Assembly: GCA_947166625.1 (NCBI GenBank)
Contig: CAMVEX010000001.1
Coordinates: 1-64,000 of the forward strand
Direction: 5' to 3'
Length of the DNA stretch: 64,000 nt
Origin: an uncultured Clostridia bacterium
GTDB taxonomy: Bacteria; Bacillota; Clostridia; Oscillospirales; Acutalibacteraceae
Below, piece after piece: positions 58,507 to 64,000 of the stretch. The translations under genes and the position numbers were made by a program. Below the pieces are notes generated by a model, which was not told where the DNA came from, searched no databases, and worked only from the letters and a program-made list of their open reading frames with translations. The first letter of the stretch is position 1, and the number at the start of each line of letters is the position of its first letter.

Positions 58507-60327
58507 ATGATTCGTTCACAAGTTCTTATCTGCGGCGGCACCGGCTGCACGTCTTCCGGCAGCAAAAAAATCCAGGAAGCCTTTGCAAAGAGCATTGATG
58601 ATTTCAAGCTGAATGACGAAATCAAACTTGTTCAGACCGGCTGCTTCGGTCTTTGCGCTCTCGGCCCCGTTGTCATCGTTTATCCCGACGGCACCTTCTA
58701 TTCACAGGTAAAGCCCGAGGATGTGCCCGAAATAGTAGAGGAGCATCTGCTCAAGGGCAGAGTGGTCGAGCGCCTTGTTTACAACGAGACGAGCACTCCC
58801 ATCGAGGAGCTGACCGGCGGCGTTTCTCTTAACGACACCGATTTCTACAAAGCGCAGCACAGAGTCGCTCTGCGCAACTGCGGCGTAATAGATCCCGAAA
58901 ACATCGACGAATATATCGCCGTTGACGGCTATGCCGCTCTCGGCAAGGCTCTTACGGAAATGACCCCCGAGCAGGTTATCGAAGAGGTCAAAAAATCCGG
59001 GCTCAGAGGCAGAGGCGGCGGAGGATTCCCCACCGGTCTCAAATGGTCATTCTGCGCGCCCAACAAAGCGGATCAGAAATACGTCGTATGTAACGCCGAC
59101 GAAGGCGACCCCGGCGCATTTATGGATCGTTCCGTCCTTGAAGGCGACCCTCACTGCATAGTTGAAGCCATGACCATCTGCGGCTACGCGATAGGCGCGA
59201 CTAAGGGCTTTGTATATGTCCGCGCCGAATATCCCATCGCGGTTGCGAGGCTTCAGAAGGCCATTGATCAGGCGAGAGAATACGGTCTTTTAGGCAAGAA
59301 TATATTTGATTCGGGTTTTGATTTCGATCTTGAGATCCGTCTCGGCGCCGGCGCATTCGTCTGCGGCGAGGAAACCGCTCTCATGGCCTCCATCGAAGGC
59401 AAGAGAGGCGAGCCCAAGCCCCGTCCGCCGTTCCCGGCAGTCAAGGGTCTGTTTGACAAGCCCACGGTCGAAAACAACGTTGAAACATTCGCGAATATTC
59501 CTCAGATCCTTCTCAAGGGCGCCGATTGGTTCGCTTCAATGGGCACCGAGAGATCAAAGGGCACCAAGGTATTCGCTCTCGGCGGCAAAATCAAGCATAC
59601 GGGACTTGTAGAGGTCCCGATGGGCACCACCCTTCGCGAAATCATTTACGATATCGGCGGCGGCATCCCCAACGGCAAAAAATTCAAAGCCGCTCAGACG
59701 GGCGGACCTTCCGGCGGATGTATCCCCGCGAGCCTTATTGACACCGAAATCGACTATGACAACCTCACTGCGATCGGCTGCATGATGGGCTCAGGCGGTC
59801 TTATCGTAATGGACGAAGACACCTGTATGGTCGATATAGCGAAATTCTTCCTTGACTTTACGGTTGACGAATCCTGCGGAAAATGTACTCCCTGCCGTGT
59901 AGGTACAAAACGTCTGCTTGAGCTGCTTGACAAGATCACGAGCGGCAAGGGCGAGCCCGAGGATCTTGACAGACTTGAAGACCTCTGCTACTACATCAAG
60001 GCAAATTCAGCCTGCGGCCTCGGTCAGACTGCTCCCAACCCTGTACTCGCGACCCTCAAATTCTTCAGAAACGAGTATGAGGCTCATGTAAATGAGAAGA
60101 AGTGCCCCGCCGGCGTATGCAAAGATCTGCTTACATACACAATTGATAAGGATAAATGTATCGGCTGCGGTCTCTGCTCGAGGAACTGCCCCGTCAGCAC
60201 TATCATCAAATCCGATTATACGGCTCCCGGTCACAAGCTTCCCTCTTATGAAATTATTCCCGACAAATGTATCAAGTGCGGCGCCTGTATGACCAACTGC
60301 AAATTCAAGGCGATAAGCAAGAAATAA
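58507..60327 (+). CDS. hydB: NuoF-like flavin subunit of NADH-linked [FeFe] hydrogenase
   Basis: A 606-residue diaphorase subunit: thioredoxin-like [2Fe-2S] domain (CGGTGCTSSG and TGCFGLC), FMN/NADH domain (GLRGRGGGGFPTGLKW, CNADEGDPGAF), SLBB domain, a [4Fe-4S] motif SCGKCTPCR, and two C-terminal ferredoxin motifs (CIGCGLCSRNC and CIKCGACMTNC). It links NADH to the hydrogenase, and in bifurcating enzymes also ferredoxin. The ATG at 58507 follows GGAGG by seven bases; an in-frame TTG is too close to it. Confidence 0.96.
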   Translation: MIRSQVLICGGTGCTSSGSKKIQEAFAKSIDDFKLNDEIKLVQTGCFGLCALGPVVIVYPDGTFYSQVKPEDVPEIVEEHLLKGRVVERLVYNETSTPIEELTGGVSLNDTDFYKAQHRVALRNCGVIDPENIDEYIAVDGYAALGKALTEMTPEQVIEEVKKSGLRGRGGGGFPTGLKWSFCAPNKADQKYVVCNADEGDPGAFMDRSVLEGDPHCIVEAMTICGYAIGATKGFVYVRAEYPIAVARLQKAIDQAREYGLLGKNIFDSGFDFDLEIRLGAGAFVCGEETALMASIEGKRGEPKPRPPFPAVKGLFDKPTVENNVETFANIPQILLKGADWFASMGTERSKGTKVFALGGKIKHTGLVEVPMGTTLREIIYDIGGGIPNGKKFKAAQTGGPSGGCIPASLIDTEIDYDNLTAIGCMMGSGGLIVMDEDTCMVDIAKFFLDFTVDESCGKCTPCRVGTKRLLELLDKITSGKGEPEDLDRLEDLCYYIKANSACGLGQTAPNPVLATLKFFRNEYEAHVNEKKCPAGVCKDLLTYTIDKDKCIGCGLCSRNCPVSTIIKSDYTAPGHKLPSYEIIPDKCIKCGACMTNCKFKAISKK

Positions 60328-60345
60328 GAAGGAGGTTTGAGAATT

Positions 60346-62097
60346 ATGGAAAATATGATTAACTTAAAAATCAACGGCATAGCAGTCAGCGTTCCTAAGG
60401 GCTCAACCATCCTGGATGCCGCCCGTCAGGCGGGAATCGAAATTCCCACGCTCTGCTTTATGAAGGATATCAATGAGATCGGCGCCTGCCGTATCTGCGT
60501 TGTGGAAGCGAATGAAGGAAAAGGCTTCCGCCAGGTGACAGCCTGCGTATATCCCGTGACCGAGGGCATGGAAGTCCTCACAAACACAGACAAGGTTCAG
60601 AAGGCAAGAAAGACAACCCTTGAGCTCATCCTTTCGGTACACGATATGAGTTGCCTTTCCTGCAAGCGCTCCACAAACTGCGAGCTTCAGAAGCTCTGCC
60701 GCGACTACGGAGTGGATCAGAATAAATTCGGCGGAAGCAAGCCTGCTTATGAGAAAGACACCAGCACCGCTCACCTTGTCCGCGACAACAATAAGTGCAT
60801 CCTTTGCAGACGCTGTGTTGCGGTTTGCAGAGAGCAGTTTGTCTCCGTTATCGGCGCAAACGACAGAGGCTTTGACACCCAGATAGGTCAAGCATTCGGT
60901 CTGTCACTCAATCAGACTCCCTGTATCTCCTGCGGTCAGTGTACCGCCGTCTGCCCGACGGGCGCTCTCACGGAAAAGGACGATACTCAGAAGGTATGGG
61001 ACGCTATCGCTGACCCCACCAAGCACGTTGTAGTCCAGACGGCTCCCTCGATCAGAGCCACCATAGGCGAATGCTTCGGCATGCCCATCGGCACAAATGT
61101 TGAAGGCAAGCTTGTCGCAGGTCTTAAGAGGATCGGCTTTGACAAGGTGTTTGACACCGACTTCGGCGCAGACCTTACCATAGTTGAAGAAGCAAACGAG
61201 CTTGTTGACAGGATCAAAAACGGCGGAACTCTCCCGATGATCACTTCCTGCTCACCCGGATGGGTAAAATTCTGCGAATTCTACTATCCCGACCTTCTCA
61301 AGCATCTTTCAAGCTGCAAATCTCCCCAGCAGATGACCGGCGCAGTAATCAAGACCTATTACGCTCAGAAGATGGGCATTGACCCCAAGGATATATTCAG
61401 TGTTTCCATCATGCCCTGCACCGCGAAGAAATTCGAGATAGGCAGAGATGATCAGAGCGCATCCGGTTACCCCGATGTTGACGTTGCGCTCACCACAAGA
61501 GAAGCCGCAAGAATGCTTGAACGCCTCGGCGTAAACTTCGCTTCCCTTCCCGATGAAGAGTTCGATTCGCCTCTCGGCGACGACACCGGAGCTGCTGTTA
61601 TCTTCGGCGCTACGGGCGGAGTTATGGAAGCGGCGGTACGTACCGCAAACGCATGGCTCAACGGAGCCGATCAGGCAATTGAGCTTGAGGCCGTGAGAGG
61701 CACTCAGGGAATCAAAGAAGCTACCGTAAATCTCGCCGGCACGGATTATAAGATCTGCGTTGCTTCGGGCGCCGCTAACGCGAAGATCGTTATGGATAAG
61801 CTCGCGGCAGGCAACCCCGACGGCTGGGGATTCATCGAGATCATGTGCTGCCCCGGCGGCTGTGTAAACGGCGGCGGTCAGCCCATTCAGCCTCAGTATA
61901 TCCGCGACACCGTTGATCTCAAAGCGGTCCGCGCAAAGGCTCTGTATGATCAGGATAAGGGTATGACTTTCAGAATGAGCCACGAATCGCCCCTCATCAA
62001 AAAGATTTATGAGGAGTGGTACACCGACGGATTCGGCGGCCACAAGGCTCATCACGATCTTCACACCACTTATACCGCAAGGAAGAAATTCAATTAA
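60346..62097 (+). CDS. hydA: [FeFe] hydrogenase catalytic subunit, NADH-linked type
   Basis: The hydrogen-forming subunit, 583 residues. From the N terminus: a [2Fe-2S] domain (Cys37, 48, 51, 67), the His99-Cys103-Cys106-Cys112 [4Fe-4S] site, two ferredoxin motifs (Cys151-161 and Cys193-203) and the H-cluster domain. L1 reads TSCSPGW (Cys302, Ser303), L2 MPCTAKK (Cys358) and L3 MCCPGGC (Cys502, Cys506). TSCSP rather than TSCCP is, to my memory, common in NADH-linked trimeric enzymes. With the hydC and hydB products it should form a bifurcating-type hydrogenase. AGGAGG lies ten bases before the ATG. Confidence 0.96.
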   Translation: MENMINLKINGIAVSVPKGSTILDAARQAGIEIPTLCFMKDINEIGACRICVVEANEGKGFRQVTACVYPVTEGMEVLTNTDKVQKARKTTLELILSVHDMSCLSCKRSTNCELQKLCRDYGVDQNKFGGSKPAYEKDTSTAHLVRDNNKCILCRRCVAVCREQFVSVIGANDRGFDTQIGQAFGLSLNQTPCISCGQCTAVCPTGALTEKDDTQKVWDAIADPTKHVVVQTAPSIRATIGECFGMPIGTNVEGKLVAGLKRIGFDKVFDTDFGADLTIVEEANELVDRIKNGGTLPMITSCSPGWVKFCEFYYPDLLKHLSSCKSPQQMTGAVIKTYYAQKMGIDPKDIFSVSIMPCTAKKFEIGRDDQSASGYPDVDVALTTREAARMLERLGVNFASLPDEEFDSPLGDDTGAAVIFGATGGVMEAAVRTANAWLNGADQAIELEAVRGTQGIKEATVNLAGTDYKICVASGAANAKIVMDKLAAGNPDGWGFIEIMCCPGGCVNGGGQPIQPQYIRDTVDLKAVRAKALYDQDKGMTFRMSHESPLIKKIYEEWYTDGFGGHKAHHDLHTTYTARKKFN

Positions 62098-62115
62098 CAT
62101 CAATCCTTTTATGAA

Positions 62116-62152
62116 ACGGGCTGTCGCTTCAAGCGGCAGTCCGTTTGAGTAT
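62116..62152 (+). terminator. Terminator after the hydrogenase operon
   Basis: A 13-base stem with two wobbles, ACGGGCTGTCGCT / AGCGGCAGTCCGT, has a 3-base loop. The T-run is short (TTGAGTAT), so termination may be partial. Confidence 0.6.
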
Positions 62153-62199
62153 ATTGAGCGAAAAAATTTACAATAAACAAATTTATCATTCGGAATTTA

Positions 62200-62228
62200 T
62201 TGATTTGAATGTAAACTTCTGATATAAT
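62200..62228 (+). promoter_or_regulatory. Promoter of the lipoprotein–phosphatase unit
   Basis: -35 TTGATT (62200-62205), 17-base spacer, -10 TATAAT (62223-62228), about 32 bases before the start codon. Confidence 0.75.
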
Positions 62229-62259
62229 TTTTTCAGATAAAAATTCGGAGGAATGAAAC

Positions 62260-62574
62260 ATGAAAAAAATTCTGTCATTCATCTCGGTAATTCTTATCAT
62301 CTCGGCTCTTGCCTTGACTCTCGCAGGATGCGGAATGCCGCTTAAAGGCACCTACACCCCTGTTGAAGGAAAAGAAAGCCTGACATTTGAGGATGAATCA
62401 ACGGTAAAAGGCGAAATATTCGGCCTCACGCTCGGCAGAGGATACTCCGTAAACGATGATAAGATAGAATTTGAATATCAGACGCCGCTCGGCATTTGGA
62501 TGACGGTCGAATACTCTTTCTCAAAGCATGGCAAATCAATATTCATCGACGGCAAAGAATTCGTAAAACAGTGA
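62260..62574 (+). CDS. Small lipoprotein of unknown function
   Basis: A 104-residue lipoprotein: signal peptide with lipobox LAGC (Cys about residue 24) and a short beta-rich part with GTYTPVEGKESLTFED and TVKGEIFGLTLG, resembling the small domains found in clostridial exported proteins that monitor or bind a ligand. No family is assigned. GGAGG precedes the ATG. The next gene follows after 13 bases. Confidence 0.65.
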   Translation: MKKILSFISVILIISALALTLAGCGMPLKGTYTPVEGKESLTFEDESTVKGEIFGLTLGRGYSVNDDKIEFEYQTPLGIWMTVEYSFSKHGKSIFIDGKEFVKQ

Positions 62575-62587
62575 TCAGAGGTGCACG

Positions 62588-63556
62588 ATGCTGCTAAAAA
62601 GCTTATTTTTAAGGATAATCTCATTTATTGTTGCTTCGGCGATGCTGATGTTTTCGGGCATCGGCAGCCACAGCGAATACGATGTAAAAGACCCCGATAA
62701 TCTTAAACTGAATTTCACGGTGATCTCCGACTCTCACATTGAGGGTAACAACTACGAGAGATATAAGGTATTCGCGCAGGCCTGCAAAGATCCGAACGCG
62801 AACAAAAGCGGAAACGACGCCGTAATATTCCTCGGCGACAACACCATGAACGGGCAGATGATAGAGAATACTATCTTTCACGGGACCGTTTCGATGCTGC
62901 TCAAAAATCAGAAGGTGCTGCCCGTCGTGGGCAATCACGATATAGGAAACGGTCAGGGCGATTATGAGAAGCTCCAGAACCGCTGGTATGATTTTACGGG
63001 CGCGTTTTTCGGCAAATCGCTCGACAGGCCCTACTATTACGAAATCATAGACGGCTGCTACTTTATCGTCCTCGGTATGGAAGCGCAGAAAGTATATGAA
63101 ATGTATATCTCGGACGAGCAGTTTGCCTGGCTTGAAGACACACTTTCAAAGGCCGCGGAAAGCGGAAAGCCGGCGTTTGTATTTTCTCACTATCCCGCCG
63201 ACGAAGTAACGGATAAAGACGGCGAATATACCTCACGCCTCATTGATATGCTCGCCGAATATAATAAGGAAAATGATATATTTATGTTTGTGGGGCATAC
63301 TCACATGCCGATGTATCTTTTCTGGTCGTTCCATGACGAAGGCTTCCCCGAAATCTATCTGCCGCGGGTCACCGAGCTCGGCGGCGAGGGTGATGAAGAG
63401 ATAATCAAAAATACCGGAGTCGGCGCGGAAATAGAGGTCTATGAAAACGAAGTCACGGTCCGTGCGCGCGACTTTTACAGCGGAGAATGGCGGTATGAAG
63501 AGGATGAGGGCAAATTCTGCGAAATGACATATCAGCTCAAAAATCCCGTTAAATAA
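62588..63556 (+). CDS. Exported calcineurin-like metallophosphatase
   Basis: A 322-residue phosphoesterase with an N-terminal hydrophobic export segment (residues 5-25). Metal motifs of the calcineurin-like fold are complete: SDSHIEG, FLGDNT, VGNHDIG, FSHYP and GHTHMP. The substrate is not known; the protein lies outside the cytoplasmic membrane. It is between a small lipoprotein and a secreted arabinofuranosidase gene and may share their transcript. Confidence 0.85.
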   Translation: MLLKSLFLRIISFIVASAMLMFSGIGSHSEYDVKDPDNLKLNFTVISDSHIEGNNYERYKVFAQACKDPNANKSGNDAVIFLGDNTMNGQMIENTIFHGTVSMLLKNQKVLPVVGNHDIGNGQGDYEKLQNRWYDFTGAFFGKSLDRPYYYEIIDGCYFIVLGMEAQKVYEMYISDEQFAWLEDTLSKAAESGKPAFVFSHYPADEVTDKDGEYTSRLIDMLAEYNKENDIFMFVGHTHMPMYLFWSFHDEGFPEIYLPRVTELGGEGDEEIIKNTGVGAEIEVYENEVTVRARDFYSGEWRYEEDEGKFCEMTYQLKNPVK

Positions 63557-63573
63557 CAGACGGAGGACCGATC

Positions 63574-64000
63574 ATGAAAAAATACAAATCACTGCTGAGC
63601 GTTATACTTTGTTTTTCGATACTGATTTGCGGTTTCGGCGGCTTTGACGCCTCCGCCTCCGTTTCATCAAGAGCGGTAATTACCGTTGACGGGAATGCGC
63701 CCGGTCGCGAGGTCAGCGATAATATGTTCGGCATATTTATTGAGGATATAAACTACGCCTGCGACGGCGGATTGAATGCGAACCTTATCAGAAACAATTC
63801 CTTTGAACAGCGCCTCGCATGGGATCTCAACTGGGATTGCCGCATGACTGGCTGGGAGATCAAAAACGGCAGCGGCGCTCTTCGCGGGGAAAATCCGCTG
63901 AATGAAAACAATCCCTCCTATTTCCACGCGGACAGCGAATGCGTGATTAAAAATATCGGTTACCCCGACCCGGATGAAACCGACGGCATTTATCTACGCA
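63574..64000 (+). CDS. Secreted alpha-L-arabinofuranosidase (GH51-like), partial
   Basis: The first 142 codons of a longer gene cut by the window end. After GGAGG, the ATG opens a signal peptide (MKKYKSLLSVILCF; cleavage near DASA). The mature part starts with FGIFIEDIN and a GGLNANLIRNNSFEQR segment, followed by a carbohydrate-binding-like region (WEIKNGSGAL). This opening is typical of arabinofuranosidases of family GH51 that carry a CBM-like insert. The catalytic residues lie past the edge. Confidence 0.75.
   Translation, partial: MKKYKSLLSVILCFSILICGFGGFDASASVSSRAVITVDGNAPGREVSDNMFGIFIEDINYACDGGLNANLIRNNSFEQRLAWDLNWDCRMTGWEIKNGSGALRGENPLNENNPSYFHADSECVIKNIGYPDPDETDGIYLR

Noticed and set aside
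1-64000. Mobile elements, prophage, rRNA or tRNA genes
   Set aside because: I saw no transposase, integrase, phage structural genes or recognisable rRNA/tRNA sequences; gene style and composition look even across the window.

Overview
The window looks like a chromosomal piece of an anaerobic clostridium, most likely an uncultured gut member of the Oscillospirales/Ruminococcaceae. Evidence: an IspH–ribosomal protein S1 fusion (a clostridial trait), a complete NADH-linked [FeFe] hydrogenase system with its three maturases, a split cobalamin-dependent methionine synthase, strong GGAGG ribosome-binding sites with several TTG/GTG starts, and glycan-degrading enzymes. I see no rRNA, tRNA, CRISPR array, insertion sequence or prophage. 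Genes are dense, and only one gap (53.5–53.9 kb) exceeds 300 bases.

Layout. 0–6.7 kb (+): pgk–tpiA, a putative heavy-metal exporter, a secreted repeat protein, and rpsB–tsf. 6.7–13.6 kb (–): argF–carA–carB/dapF–purC. 13.7–26 kb (–): two small membrane-protein genes (TrhA and YhhN families); EamA–subtilase–GH13 glucosidase–aquaporin; then RpiR regulator–flavoprotein–cmk–plsC–ispH/rpsA. 26–37.4 kb: GH95 fucosidase, an unknown membrane protein, MBL hydrolase–cyclophilin, a Pr6Pr-like membrane protein with ychF, a peptide-binding lipoprotein overlapping recG, and a Usp-like protein. 37.5–41.3 kb (+): metF–MetH activation domain–metH. 41.4–44.7 kb (+): a lipase-like hydrolase and a multidomain membrane protein. 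44.7–49.7 kb (–): lipoprotein–HAD–membrane-anchored protein, then fucO and a second HAD gene. 49.7–53.5 kb (–): TM1266–hydE–hydG–hydF. 53.9–62.1 kb (+): a ten-gene hydrogenase operon. 62.3–64 kb (+): lipoprotein, metallophosphatase and the start of a GH51-like arabinofuranosidase, cut by the window edge.

The most unusual points are these. (1) CarA is intact in frame but has lost its glutaminase nucleophile (Cys to Ser, residue 245) and its catalytic His (to Ile, residue 329), so the enzyme should depend on free ammonia. (2) The CarB partner is fused to a DapF domain whose first catalytic Cys is Ala (residue 1135). (3) The hydrogenase operon carries, between the subunits of a trimeric NADH-linked enzyme, a second H-cluster protein that keeps the four cluster ligands but has Ala at the proton-transfer Cys, as in putative sensory hydrogenases, surrounded by two DRTGG proteins, two kinase-like ATPases and a PHP protein. 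(4) The divergent maturase operon has a terminator hairpin ending directly at the first Shine-Dalgarno, preceded by another possible stem, which suggests an attenuation-type RNA switch. (5) A TMEM43-like/Tim44-like/zinc-ribbon membrane protein has a striking Gly-Tyr-Asp repeat.

The pieces suggest a fermentative carbohydrate user: fucose- and arabinose-releasing enzymes, lactaldehyde reductase FucO as an electron sink, and a bifurcating-type hydrogenase for hydrogen release. All function calls are from reading the sequence, without database searches.
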